Below, piece by piece: positions 7,653 to 16,215 of a DNA stretch of 64,000 bases. A program made the position numbers and the translations under genes. Source of the DNA: Desulfobacteraceae bacterium (GTDB lineage: Bacteria; Desulfobacterota; Desulfobacteria; Desulfobacterales; Desulfosalsimonadaceae); NCBI GenBank assembly GCA_003599885.1, contig QZKW01000089.1, positions 232,948 through 296,947 of the forward strand, read 5' to 3'. Every line of letters starts with the position of its first letter. Position 1 is the stretch's first letter. The notes beneath the pieces are model-generated. The model was not told the origin of the DNA, did no database searches, and was given only the letters and a program-made list of their open reading frames with translations.

Positions 7653-8168
7653 ATGGGGCTATTATCAAAACTTTTTGGTAGGAAAAATAAGATTGAGTCA
7701 CAAATCCATCATCATTATCAACCCCCTGAAAAGTTGTGTGCGACGGTTGAATTAAAGTCTCCTTATCTTCTCGCTTTCGATTTGCCAGCTGAAGGTGTAA
7801 AATATAAAATATCTGATTTTGAACCAGGGATCTATAAGATACCACTGGAAAGTATAATAAAAGCAAGTGATTCTGAACAATCTTCGGGAATAGATGTTAT
7901 AGATGTTGATACCGGAGTTATCTACTTCATTGATGCCGATTTCGAGGAAAACTTTCGTAAATTTGAAACTCAACTCTTCGAGGAAACTGGTGATTCTTAT
8001 GTAATGACTGAAAACCCTGAAAATTATTCGGATAATGTTGGCATTAAATTTGACTGTTTAATGGCTCCGGGTATTGGTTCAGGGTACGATTTTGTCGGAG
8101 ATGGTACATATAAATTAGATGTGTCAAAAATTACTACTAACTCTTGTCGGACCAAATTAACTAATTGA
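7653..8168 (+). CDS. Cassette-type gene, unknown function (171 aa)
   Basis: An AT-rich gene directly after the attC-like site, with an excellent ribosome site (GGAGGGGG before ATG 7653). The product is acidic and beta-rich, without signal peptide; a short basic N-terminus (LLSKLFGRKNK) precedes a His cluster (IHHHYQ). The segment SSGIDVIDVDTGVIYFIDAD and the closing GSGYDFVGDGTYKLDV suggest a compact beta-sandwich, as in small immunity-like or regulatory proteins, but no family is certain. Being short, solitary and compositionally foreign, it fits a gene cassette. Confidence 0.65.
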   Translation: MGLLSKLFGRKNKIESQIHHHYQPPEKLCATVELKSPYLLAFDLPAEGVKYKISDFEPGIYKIPLESIIKASDSEQSSGIDVIDVDTGVIYFIDADFEENFRKFETQLFEETGDSYVMTENPENYSDNVGIKFDCLMAPGIGSGYDFVGDGTYKLDVSKITTNSCRTKLTN

Positions 8169-8217
8169 AAATTAATGCAATGAATGTTAAAAAAGGGGTC
8201 ATTTAAGGTCTTAGCCA

Positions 8218-8242
8218 CCACTTTTTGACGGTAAAAAAGTGG
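8218..8242. other. Hairpin upstream of transposase
   Basis: CCACTTTTT (8218-8226) and AAAAAGTGG (8234-8242) form a 9-bp stem with a 7-base loop. It lies between the cassette-type gene and the transposase. It could be a transcription stop for the former or a structured end recognised by the HUH transposase. Confidence 0.5.
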
Positions 8243-8310
8243 TTTTAAGCAAGTTCAACCATCAAACCCGGCATTCCTCAATCAAATCAATCGGCATTAC
8301 GGCATTACAA

Positions 8311-9099
8311 ATGGCTCGTGCGAATAGACATCATCTTCCCGGTTATGTGTGGCACATCACTCATCGATGCCATAAGAAAGAATTTCTCCTGAAATTCGAA
8401 AAAGACAAAAACCGGTGGATGAAGTGGCTGTTCGAGGCGAAAAAGCGTTTTGGACTCGCTGTTCTGAATTATGCTGTCACTTCCAACCACATCCATTTGC
8501 TTGTAATTGACGGCAAGGAAAATGTTATTCCCAAATCGATGCAACTCATCGCCGGCAGAACGGGAAGAGAATATAATCTAAGAAAAAGCCGGAAGGGGGC
8601 GTTCTGGGAGGACCGGTATCATGCAACCGCAGTCAATACGGATGATCATTTAATCCGGTGCCTTGCATACATCGACTTGAATATGGTCCGGGCCGGTGTG
8701 GTTCAACATCCCTCGGAATGGATGCATGGCGGATATAATGAGATCCAGAATCCGAAGCAACGGTATTCCCTCATCAATCGCCAGGTACTAAGCGGTTTGC
8801 TTGGGGTGAAAGATGATGCTCAACTGCGAGAGTCTCATCGGCAATGGGTCGAGGAGATTTTGAAAAACGGTTCAAACAAGCGGGACGCGAAATGGAGCGA
8901 AAGCATAGCAGCCGGTGATAAGGAATTTGTCTCGGAGGTCAAGACAAAGCTGGGCGCAAAGGCCATTGGCCGGAAATCAGTGGAGGATAATGGGGATTAT
9001 GAACTCCGCGAATTCCAAATTCCTTACAACCCTCTTTTTACCCCTGAAAAGTGTGCGCTAAGATCGGAAAACAGCTTTTTTTGGGATCTTTATTATTAA
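8311..9099 (+). CDS. REP-associated tyrosine (Y1, HUH) transposase
   Basis: This is an IS200-like single-strand transposase of the REP-associated (RAYT) subgroup, which cuts and joins DNA through one tyrosine and a His-x-His metal site. The family's beginning is ARANRHHLPGYVWHITHRC. The HUH motif is SNHIHLLV and the catalytic tyrosine region is AYIDLNMVRAGVV. A C-terminal extension of about 110 residues beyond the catalytic core is usual for this subgroup. The frame extends upstream to 8239, but the conserved start is ATG 8311. It appears intact. Unlike insertion sequences it has no clear terminal repeats; nearby hairpins at 8218 and 7529 are possible substrates. Confidence 0.88.
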   Translation: MARANRHHLPGYVWHITHRCHKKEFLLKFEKDKNRWMKWLFEAKKRFGLAVLNYAVTSNHIHLLVIDGKENVIPKSMQLIAGRTGREYNLRKSRKGAFWEDRYHATAVNTDDHLIRCLAYIDLNMVRAGVVQHPSEWMHGGYNEIQNPKQRYSLINRQVLSGLLGVKDDAQLRESHRQWVEEILKNGSNKRDAKWSESIAAGDKEFVSEVKTKLGAKAIGRKSVEDNGDYELREFQIPYNPLFTPEKCALRSENSFFWDLYY

Positions 9100-9146
9100 A
9101 ATTCAATATGATAGCTTGGTTCGACAAGCCTAAACGCAAGCCTAAA

Positions 9147-9171
9147 CGGTGCGCTTGGCGCCCGCAGTTGC
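9147..9171 (+). repeat. 25-bp direct repeat, right copy
   Basis: An exact copy of 5617-5641 in the same orientation, just after the transposase gene. It is preceded by two short tandem GCCTAAACG-type units (9129-9137 and 9140-9148). Confidence 0.75.
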
Positions 9172-9218
9172 TCCGTATTCTCATAATAAATTTATAACTC
9201 AACAAAAAAACACTACGA

Positions 9219-9440
9219 ATGAAGATATTTTATGTGATATTAATTTTGTATACGGTGGCAGTTCTATGGGGAACTATAAAACTCGAAAATTTTCGATACA
9301 GACTATTATTTGGTTATGCTGCTGGTATAACTTTGGGATCGATTTCGTTATTAATTGTTGATTTTGATGTAGCCATTATAATTGGTCTTTTTTCAGGATT
9401 TTTTTCAACAGCGAAAATGATGATGTCTCCAAATCGATAA
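9219..9440 (+). CDS. Small two-helix membrane protein, unknown function
   Basis: A 73-residue, strongly hydrophobic protein. Segment one (IFYVILILYTVAVLWG) and a second hydrophobic region (YAAGITLGSISLLIV to AIIIGLFSGFF) would make two or three membrane helices. No family is recognised. It is AT-rich like the cassette-type genes and sits just right of the 25-bp repeat. Its ribosome site is weak, so the start is tentative. Confidence 0.5.
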   Translation: MKIFYVILILYTVAVLWGTIKLENFRYRLLFGYAAGITLGSISLLIVDFDVAIIIGLFSGFFSTAKMMMSPNR

Positions 9441-9562
9441 TCAATGAACTTCAAGAATGATGGTTCCGTTTACGAGTTTATCAAGAATCAAAAAAGTTAT
9501 ATCAAGTTCCTGAAGATTCGCTAGGGTCAAGCTAACACTCAAGAATATAAAAGGAGGACAGC

Positions 9563-10027
9563 ATGAATGAACAACTGAAGAAAGTATTGGCCATATCTCT
9601 GGTTCTGCTGGGCGCTGCCGCAACGGCGTTTGCGCATTGTCAGATCCCCTGCGGGATCTACGGAGACGAAACGCGTTTTACGCTGATGCGTGAGCATGTC
9701 GCGACAATTGAGAAATCCATCAAAGAAATCGATCGGATCGGCAAGGAAAGCAAGCCGGACAACAATCAGCTCGTCCGGTGGGTCATGAACAAGGACTCAC
9801 ACGCGGATGAGCTGGCAGAGATCGTCACTTTTTACTTCATGGCCCAGAGAGTGAAACCGGTGCCAGAGGACATGAAGGCTGATTATGCTAAATACGTCAA
9901 CAAAATCACTCTCCTCCACCAGATCCTCGTTGTGTCCATGAAAGCAAAACAGACGACAGACCTGGAACTCTGCACTCAGTTGAGAACTCTCATTGATCAA
10001 TTCGAGAAAAGCTACACCGCTAAGTGA
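9563..10027 (+). CDS. sodN: Nickel superoxide dismutase, exported form
   Basis: It disproportionates superoxide using nickel bound by the N-terminal hook of the mature protein. The hook HCQIPCGIYGD is clear: His1, Cys2 and Cys6 are the nickel ligands. It is preceded by a classical 24-residue signal peptide (positive NEQLKK, hydrophobic VLAISLVLLGAAATAF), with predicted signal peptidase cleavage at AFA/HC, which would leave exactly His1 as the new N-terminus. The rest is a four-helix bundle of about 130 residues, the usual size. AAGGAGGACAGC precedes the ATG. In actinobacteria a dedicated peptidase trims the leader; here the secretion signal can do that work, placing the enzyme in the periplasm. 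No maturase gene is adjacent. Confidence 0.92.
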   Translation: MNEQLKKVLAISLVLLGAAATAFAHCQIPCGIYGDETRFTLMREHVATIEKSIKEIDRIGKESKPDNNQLVRWVMNKDSHADELAEIVTFYFMAQRVKPVPEDMKADYAKYVNKITLLHQILVVSMKAKQTTDLELCTQLRTLIDQFEKSYTAK

Positions 10028-10296
10028 TCGGCTCACAGGTTGTGATTTGGTGGTACTTCTGAGGTGAGGCGGAAGAAAAGTGCCTCCTTATCTGGAAACG
10101 GTTGCGTGTCCAAACGCAAACGCAATGAGTTTTTAATCTCAATTTCTATCTAACATAACTAACCGTAATTCTTACTTTTATTTAAAAAGAAAAGTAGCAA
10201 AAAAAACCGCCTGAAGAGTGAGGCCTTTCTTTTTAGATCCCGGCAGGTTGCAGTGAGTGCAAATATCAGGTGGATTATCGGGTGCGCCATCCCCGA

Positions 10297-11961
10297 TCAA
10301 TTGACTGTTTTATTCGCGAATTTTTCCTGAAAATACCGGTCGGCCACGCACAGGGCTGAGGCCGCACCTGTGAATTCAATGAGCTCCGGCACGGAAATGG
10401 GCTGATTGAACCCGCCGAGATGGGGGCCGGTGAGGATGGGGATGTCAGCCTTACCTTTTTCAAATTCCCGGATTTGACCCTCGCTAAACCCACGGCTTTG
10501 CAGAAAATCAGAAAACGCCGCATCCGTCATGGCGGACTGCTCCGCCACCCGCAGAATTTCTTCCATATGCCGGTCCACCCCCATTTCATTGATGAGTCGG
10601 CAGACAAAGGCGTCGAGGTTCACGGGCAGAGGGCCGCAAAACGTGGTTCCTGTAAACCCATTGTAATAATTCAAAAAAATATTGTGAACGGTTTCAGCGA
10701 AAAGACGCTTATCAAACAGGTGGCGGGCGTCCACCGGGTTGCCGCCATCGTCAAATCCCACAAGTCCGGCCTCAAGGTTCCGGAAATAGGACCCGGCCAC
10801 CAGCACCAGGCTCAGCACGTGGGAGCCGATGTGCTGGTAGAGTTTGCGCGAAGACCCGGAAAAAGAGATGAAATGCTCGAAATCCCGGATGCCGGTTTTG
10901 CCGATATTGGGAAACCGGCAGGAAGAGAGCCACCGGTCGAGCCGCCCGGCCCGGGGCCATTCATAAAGCCCCCGGTCTTCCCGCCGTTCCTGTTGCACCC
11001 GGTTATGAAAGAGCGGGATGGGCGCGGTGTGGACGATGCCGAAGGAGGTCAGGCGTCCCAGAAGCCATGCGTTTCGGCCCATGATATCCAAAAACGCGGC
11101 TTCGGGAAGGGGGCGGCCGTTTACATGTTCATTGGGGTAGCAGAAATAATCGAGCGGTGCAGTAAACCCCACGGCACAGGCGCGCGGGTCAATGGCCGAA
11201 GTTTCGCCGGAAGCCGCCTGCGATGAGGTTCGGGAGGCAAAAGGGAAATCGTCAATTTGGAAGACATGGCTGCCGGAAATCCGGATGGGGCAAGGAATCT
11301 GAAACCGGCGGGAGGGGGCTGGGCAGCCGCTATCATCGAAACAACCGGACAAGTGGTCTTTCAGAAAATCCATCCACAGGCCTTCATCAGCCAGCATTCC
11401 GGGATTTTCACCGGTTCGCGCCATTTTCAGCACCAGGATTCGGGAAGTATCTGAAGACGAAACAAGGACATTCCGGCCTTTCCATTGCAGCGAAGGACGG
11501 GCGGGGAATCCGGATGTTTTCATCAATTGTCCCCATGAAATTCCGGGTATGCCGGACGCCGGCTTTTCTGGCAGCCGGGGGCCTTTGACTGCCAGCGGCA
11601 CACTGCCCAGAGCTTCTGCCGCCGCCCGGCAAGGTTTGCCGGAGAACTCCGTCAGAATATGGATCAGGGCGTTTTTGGCGGTTTCCGCAAGGGTCCGGTC
11701 TCTGGTTGCCTGAATCATTTCCCCCAGTCCGTCAGCGGCTTTTTTATACAGAAAAAATACCTGTTTCTGGGACGCGTGTTCCGTACCCGAAAGAACGGAA
11801 AACAGGGCATCTGCTGAATTTTTCGAAATGATATCCGGGTGTTCCTTGATGATGAACTGGAGGTTCGCCACGGTCATGTAGGTGGTGACGAAATCATTTC
11901 GCGGGCCGATCAGATAGGCTTCGGCCTCCAGCCGTTCTTTTTCAAGGTTCCAGGAATACAT
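10297..11961 (-). CDS. Kinase-fold protein resembling SidJ-related pseudokinases
   Basis: A 554-residue cytoplasmic protein. An N-terminal helical part (residues about 1-130) precedes a kinase-like core: RILVLKMARTGEN resembles a beta-3 strand with its ATP-binding Lys, ADEGLWMDFL a helix-C Glu, FGIVHTAPIPLFHNR a degenerate catalytic loop, and VGFDDGGNP a DFG-like metal site. This layout and the overall sequence recall the SidJ-related family, whose Legionella founder is a calmodulin-activated glutamylase built on a kinase fold. The resemblance is from memory of motifs, not a search. It begins 6 bases after the stop of the oxidoreductase gene, so the two are probably one operon. The long open frame on the other strand here is a shadow. 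Confidence 0.55.
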   Translation of the reverse strand: MYSWNLEKERLEAEAYLIGPRNDFVTTYMTVANLQFIIKEHPDIISKNSADALFSVLSGTEHASQKQVFFLYKKAADGLGEMIQATRDRTLAETAKNALIHILTEFSGKPCRAAAEALGSVPLAVKGPRLPEKPASGIPGISWGQLMKTSGFPARPSLQWKGRNVLVSSSDTSRILVLKMARTGENPGMLADEGLWMDFLKDHLSGCFDDSGCPAPSRRFQIPCPIRISGSHVFQIDDFPFASRTSSQAASGETSAIDPRACAVGFTAPLDYFCYPNEHVNGRPLPEAAFLDIMGRNAWLLGRLTSFGIVHTAPIPLFHNRVQQERREDRGLYEWPRAGRLDRWLSSCRFPNIGKTGIRDFEHFISFSGSSRKLYQHIGSHVLSLVLVAGSYFRNLEAGLVGFDDGGNPVDARHLFDKRLFAETVHNIFLNYYNGFTGTTFCGPLPVNLDAFVCRLINEMGVDRHMEEILRVAEQSAMTDAAFSDFLQSRGFSEGQIREFEKGKADIPILTGPHLGGFNQPISVPELIEFTGAASALCVADRYFQEKFANKTVN

Positions 11962-11967
11962 ACATAT

Positions 11968-13980
11968 TTAATTTTTTTTATCAATTTCAAGGGCCGCCAG
12001 AAACCCGCCGTGAATCGCGTCATCAATTTTGCCCGGCCCCTTGCAGTCGCCGATGGCGATAAAGGGAATGCCGAGCTGTCCGAGTTTCTCAGTCAGGGAC
12101 CGGTCGGCCTGTGAACCGGCGGCGATGATCACCGAGTCAAAAGTCATGGACTGTTTTTCACCGGCTTTCTCAAAATCGATCCGGCCGTTTTTGATGGACA
12201 GCACACGGGCGTCGGTCTGGATGGATACCCCGAATCGGTCGAGTTTGTCAAGCACGACCCACCTTGTGGATTTGCCCATGTCCTTGCCGGCCTTGGGCAG
12301 CATTTCAAAAATCGTGACCTGTGAGGTGCCCTTCAGCATAAGTTCTTTCAGGCGTTCCGGAGTCTGGGCGTCGTATTCCATCAGAAAATGGAGGGTCTCA
12401 GGGGTGAGGGTTCCCTTGGCTGCCACGAAAAGGGCGGTTTCAAGTCCCACGGACCCGCCGCCGATGATGGCCACCTGTTTTCCCAGGGGCGGATTGTTTT
12501 TTAATACATCCCATGAGGACAGGACGCACGGATCATCCATGCCGTTAATCGGCGGAAGCAGGGCCTTGGCGCCCTGGGCCACCATCAGCACGTCCGGCTT
12601 CACCTGCGTGATCAGTGCTTCGTCCACTTCGGTGTTAAGGAAAACCGGGATGTCCAGTTTCCGGATAATGGCGCGGTAATAGCGTATAAATTCAAGCAGC
12701 TCCTGCTTGTGGGGCGGCGCGCCGGCAATCCACAACTGGCCGCCGATGTCCGAATCTTTTTCATAGACTGTCACCTGGTGACCGGCGCGGGTTGCGGTGA
12801 TGGCGGCTTCCAGACCGGCGGGCCCGGCCCCGACGATCATGACTTTTTTCGGGGAATTGGTCCGGATGATCGGTCTTTCCGCCTCATAACCGGCCTGGGG
12901 ATTGCCGATGCAGTACACCGGATTGCCGTTAAACACCTGGTCCGTGCATCCCTGGGAACAGGCTGTGCAGGGCCGGATCTCATCAGCCCGGCCTTCAATG
13001 GCTTTTTTCGGCCACTCCGGGTCGGCAATCAGCACCCTGCCCAGGTTGACCATGTCCGCGCATCCGTCCCGGATGATTTTTTCCGCCGAGGCCGGGTCCG
13101 TGATGCGGTTGGAGGCCATGACCGGCACGGAAACCGCGTTTTTGACATTCAGGGCCAGATAAGCGTACGCGGCCCTAGGCAGTTCCATGGGAAGCTGGGG
13201 GATCCGGGTCACATGCCATCCGCCGGTCACACTGATGGCGTCCACGCCAGCGGCTTCATAGGCTTTCGCGATCTTTGCGGTTTCCGCGTCAGTATTGCTG
13301 CCCGGAACAAAATCATTGCCCGCCATGCGGACGGTCAGGGGAAAGTCCGGCCCCAGCTTTTTACGGGCGAGCCGGATGACTTCCGTGGGAAAGCGCAGCC
13401 GGTTTTCGAAACTGCCGCCGTAGGCGTCTGTCCGGATGTTGGTGAGGGGGGACAGAAACTGGGTGAGCAGGTATCCGGCGGAAGCGATGATCTCCACCCC
13501 GTCAAAACCGGCTTCCTTCGCCCGCAGGGCTGTATCGGCAAATGCGTTCTGGACCCGGTCGATATCCTCAAGCGTCATTTCCCTGGGCGTGGTCTTGGAA
13601 TAGGGGGAATATACTGCGGATGCCGAGATGGGCGTCTGGTTGTTGATTAAAAACGGATACGCGTAGGCCCCGGCATGAAACAGCTGGATCCATGCCCGCG
13701 CGCCTTCGGCTTTAATGAGGCCGGTCAGTTTCTGAAATGATGGGATGAATGCATCGTCGGCCAGGGACAGAACCACAAGTCCGGCGCCCAGTTCGTCGAT
13801 GCCCACCGGCCCGACGGTCACAATCCCGGCTCCGCCCCTGGCCCGTTCCTTAAAGAAATGATAGTACCGGTCATTAAGGCGGCTGTCATAGGAATACAGG
13901 AGCCCCAGGGACGGATAGCCGATCCGGTTTTTGATTTCCAGTTTGTTGATGGTGATGGGGCTGAATAAATACGGGTACAT
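11968..13980 (-). CDS. Old-yellow-enzyme / 2,4-dienoyl-CoA reductase-type FMN-FeS-FAD oxidoreductase
   Basis: A 670-residue NAD(P)H-dependent reductase. Residues 1 to about 330 form the FMN TIM barrel (start YLFSPITINKLEIKNRIG). An iron-sulfur motif, PCTACSQGC followed by PVYCIGNP near residues 338-356, binds a 4Fe-4S cluster. The remainder is a pyridine-nucleotide/FAD module with VGAGPAGLEAA (about 378) and a second dinucleotide fold IIGGGSVGLETALF (about 498). This order matches FadH and bile-acid or enoate reductases of anaerobes, which pass electrons from NAD(P)H to an unsaturated acyl or cyclic substrate. The substrate is unknown. AAGGAGATTCC precedes the ATG. It is the first gene of a pair with the kinase-fold protein. 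Confidence 0.92.
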   Translation of the reverse strand: MYPYLFSPITINKLEIKNRIGYPSLGLLYSYDSRLNDRYYHFFKERARGGAGIVTVGPVGIDELGAGLVVLSLADDAFIPSFQKLTGLIKAEGARAWIQLFHAGAYAYPFLINNQTPISASAVYSPYSKTTPREMTLEDIDRVQNAFADTALRAKEAGFDGVEIIASAGYLLTQFLSPLTNIRTDAYGGSFENRLRFPTEVIRLARKKLGPDFPLTVRMAGNDFVPGSNTDAETAKIAKAYEAAGVDAISVTGGWHVTRIPQLPMELPRAAYAYLALNVKNAVSVPVMASNRITDPASAEKIIRDGCADMVNLGRVLIADPEWPKKAIEGRADEIRPCTACSQGCTDQVFNGNPVYCIGNPQAGYEAERPIIRTNSPKKVMIVGAGPAGLEAAITATRAGHQVTVYEKDSDIGGQLWIAGAPPHKQELLEFIRYYRAIIRKLDIPVFLNTEVDEALITQVKPDVLMVAQGAKALLPPINGMDDPCVLSSWDVLKNNPPLGKQVAIIGGGSVGLETALFVAAKGTLTPETLHFLMEYDAQTPERLKELMLKGTSQVTIFEMLPKAGKDMGKSTRWVVLDKLDRFGVSIQTDARVLSIKNGRIDFEKAGEKQSMTFDSVIIAAGSQADRSLTEKLGQLGIPFIAIGDCKGPGKIDDAIHGGFLAALEIDKKN

Positions 13981-14129
13981 GGAATCTCCTTCTATCGGGA
14001 AAAATGAATATGTGAAAAATTTTGAGTTTAATTTTTAAATTGAATCTAATTCAGTAAAAGAACTTTATATTAACAGAAGCCAGGGGCATGTCAATATTTA
14101 AGAGACCGGGATTTAAGAGCCGGGAATGT

Positions 14130-14158
14130 TTGACTCTTTGTCCTTCATCCGGTATTCA
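14130..14158 (+). promoter_or_regulatory. Sigma-70-type promoter candidate for galE
   Basis: TTGACT (14130-14135) and TATTCA (14153-14158) are separated by 17 bases and lie about 90 bases before galE. This matches the spacing and most positions of a housekeeping promoter. The rest of the 270-base gap between the divergent genes is AT-rich and shows no gene. Confidence 0.4.
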
Positions 14159-14250
14159 TAAAATAAGCCGATGGTTGGTAAAATCAGCCACCGGGTGTTT
14201 CATGCCATAACCGCATCAATAATTGAAATTTTTTGAAGGAGGAGGGGCGC

Positions 14251-15270
14251 ATGAATATTTTGCTGACCGGCGGTGCGGGTTATATCGGCACTCATACCTG
14301 CGTGGCCTTCCAGGAGCAGGGGCATGCGGTCATTGTGATAGATAATTTGTGCAACAGCCGGGCAGTATCGTTGACCCGGGTGGAAGAAATTACGGGTAAG
14401 CCGGTGACTTTTTATCCGCTGGATCTGCGCGACAGGGCAGGAGTGCAGCCGGTTTTTGAGCGCCATCCAGTTGATGCGGTGGTCCATTTTGCGGGGTTGA
14501 AAAGTGTGGCGGAATCCGTGGAAAGGCCGCTGATGTATTATCAGAACAATATTGACGCCACCCTGGCGCTGTGCGATGTCATGAAGCATCATGGCGTAAA
14601 AAACCTCGTATTCAGCTCGTCCGCGACCGTGTACGGCAATCCCGAAACGGTGCCCATTAAAGAAGATGCCCCGACCGCGCCGTTCAACCCTTATGGCCGC
14701 TCCAAGCGGTTCATCGAAGAGATATTAACCGACCTGCATCAATCTGATTCATCTTGGAATATCGCGCTGCTGCGTTATTTCAACCCGGTGGGCGCGCATC
14801 CCTGTGGGCGGATCGGCGAAGACCCGTCGGGTGTGCCCAACAATTTAATGCCGTACATCAGCCAGGTGGCGGTAGGCAAACTGCCGGAGCTAATGGTTTT
14901 TGGTGATGATTACCCGACGCCTGACGGAACGGGCGTGCGGGATTATATCCATGTCATGGACCTGGCAGAAGGCCATGTGCGGGCGCTGGAAAAAATTATT
15001 TCCGGTTCCGGGCTGGTAACCTATAATCTGGGAACCGGAAAAGGGTGCAGCGTCAGGGAAATCATTGCAGCGTTTGAAAAAGCGTCAGGCAGACGCATCC
15101 CTGTTAAAATATCGGGCCGGCGTCCCGGTGACGTGCCTGCGTATTATGCGGACCCGTCCCTTGCCGAAAAAGAACTGAACTGGCGGGCCATTCGGGGTAT
15201 TGATGAGATGTGCGCGGACGCCTGGCGCTGGCAGTCCATGAATCCGGCGGGATATGGCGAGACCGGTTAG
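14251..15270 (+). CDS. galE: UDP-glucose 4-epimerase
   Basis: It interconverts UDP-glucose and UDP-galactose (or the GlcNAc/GalNAc pair), supplying sugar nucleotides to the polysaccharide locus that follows. The NAD-binding signature TGGAGYIGTHT is at the N-terminus; SSSATVYG supplies the catalytic Ser, and NPYGRSKRFIE the Tyr-x-x-x-Lys pair. RYFNPVGAHP and the C-terminal GxRPGDVPAYYAD-like block are typical. The open frame begins at 14233, but GGAGGAGGGGCGC directly before ATG 14251 and the family start NILLTGGAG choose the shorter form. Length (339 aa) is normal. Confidence 0.95.
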   Translation: MNILLTGGAGYIGTHTCVAFQEQGHAVIVIDNLCNSRAVSLTRVEEITGKPVTFYPLDLRDRAGVQPVFERHPVDAVVHFAGLKSVAESVERPLMYYQNNIDATLALCDVMKHHGVKNLVFSSSATVYGNPETVPIKEDAPTAPFNPYGRSKRFIEEILTDLHQSDSSWNIALLRYFNPVGAHPCGRIGEDPSGVPNNLMPYISQVAVGKLPELMVFGDDYPTPDGTGVRDYIHVMDLAEGHVRALEKIISGSGLVTYNLGTGKGCSVREIIAAFEKASGRRIPVKISGRRPGDVPAYYADPSLAEKELNWRAIRGIDEMCADAWRWQSMNPAGYGETG

Positions 15271-15458
15271 GGGACGTCCTTAACTATAGAGAATCTTTTA
15301 ACCTACCGATACCGCGCGGTCTGTTTTTCAAATAAATGGGTGTAATGTCCGCTGAATCAAATCTTGAGTTGCTTATGCTGATGTTTTATGTAATTTTTTA
15401 TAAATTTTAATTAGTTATATTAATAGACCCATAGTTTTTCAGGAATTAGCCGAGATCC

Positions 15459-16013
15459 ATGACGATATCATTTAACCAGAATCCGGAATCTCTTTTTCCT
15501 GAGAATATTTTGAGTGCGGACCCAACCGGCAGACGCTGGCGTGTTGCCCATACCAAAAGCCGCCGTGAAAAAGCCCTGGCCCACTATCTGGCCGGAGCTG
15601 GAATTGGTTATTATCTGCCCATGGTTTGCAGACAGCAGAAAAACAATAACCGGGTTCGCAGCAGTTTCATTCCTGTTTTTAATGGTTATCTTTTCTTTCT
15701 GGCCGATGATTACGGACGCCATGCAGCCCTGCGTTCCAATCATATCGCTCGGGTTATCGATGTCGGCGATGAAGTTAAACTCGTTCAGGAATTGACCCGG
15801 ATTGAAAAAGTGCTGTCCGGGGGAGTGCGGGTTTATCCTTACGATTTTATCAGTGAAGGGAAATGGGTGCGCGTCAAGAGCGGCCCCTTAAAAGATGTGG
15901 TGGGCCGGGTGGTGAGAAAAGACAGCAATTACCGGCTGGTGCTTTCTGTCGAAATTATCTGTCAGTCCATCTCGGTTACCATTGATGCGGACCAGGTAGA
16001 GCCGGCCGGCTAG
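15459..16013 (+). CDS. NusG-like transcription antiterminator (RfaH/UpxY type)
   Basis: A specialised NusG paralogue that binds elongating RNA polymerase and lets it read through long surface-polysaccharide operons. The NGN domain begins at residue about 25 (GRRWRVAHTKSRREKALA), and FNGYLFF is the usual mid-domain strand. The C-terminal KOW domain contains GKWVRVKSGPLKDVVGRVV. A 20-residue extension precedes the NGN domain. Its position at the head of a locus of about 20 kb, just before a structured untranslated region, is exactly where such factors occur. It lacks similarity to the general NusG C-terminus used for Rho contact, but this needs modelling. Confidence 0.87.
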   Translation: MTISFNQNPESLFPENILSADPTGRRWRVAHTKSRREKALAHYLAGAGIGYYLPMVCRQQKNNNRVRSSFIPVFNGYLFFLADDYGRHAALRSNHIARVIDVGDEVKLVQELTRIEKVLSGGVRVYPYDFISEGKWVRVKSGPLKDVVGRVVRKDSNYRLVLSVEIICQSISVTIDADQVEPAG

Positions 16014-16037
16014 ATTTACAGTAATAATGCCATGAGG

Positions 16038-16107
16038 CAGGCTAAAATCCGGCCTGAATCATGAAAGCAAGCCTTACGGAAACGCGGTAAGGGGCTGTTG
16101 ATGCCCC
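16038..16107 (+). other. Structured leader between NusG-like gene and nucleotidyltransferase
   Basis: This 200-base gap holds several potential RNA stems: CAGGC/GCCTG (16038-16042 with 16052-16056), CCTTAC/GTAAGG (16072-16077 with 16087-16092) and GGGGC/GCCCC (16091-16095 with 16103-16107). The last two share two bases and could exclude each other. I do not recognise a known riboswitch. A site for antiterminator loading or a regulatory leader is possible. Confidence 0.4.
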
Positions 16108-16215
16108 CCAAAGGGACGAAGTGCGCATTGAGAAACAGGATTCTTGTTCCCGAACGCCGCATGAGATTTACCGGGCTTTAAACAGACTCCGTACGGATAA
16201 GATTTATAAATTTAG

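Noticed and set aside
10028..10296. Gene or RNA in the gap after sodN
   Set aside because: No frame with start and ribosome site; only a weak GCCT/AGGC hairpin followed by T near 10212-10237, too weak to call confidently.
10420..11226. Long open frame (268 codons) on the plus strand opposite the kinase-fold gene
   Set aside because: It lies wholly antisense to a longer gene with recognisable kinase-like motifs, has no ribosome site and a composition of shadow type (rich in Gly, Pro, Arg).
12709..13650. Open frame of 313 codons on the plus strand opposite the oxidoreductase
   Set aside because: Antisense shadow of a GC-rich gene with clear FMN, FeS and FAD motifs; no family likeness.
16020..16210. 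c-di-GMP riboswitch (GEMM-I type)
   Set aside because: The characteristic conserved strings around the GAAA-type hairpin and second stem are absent although several stems exist; kept only as an unclassified structured leader.
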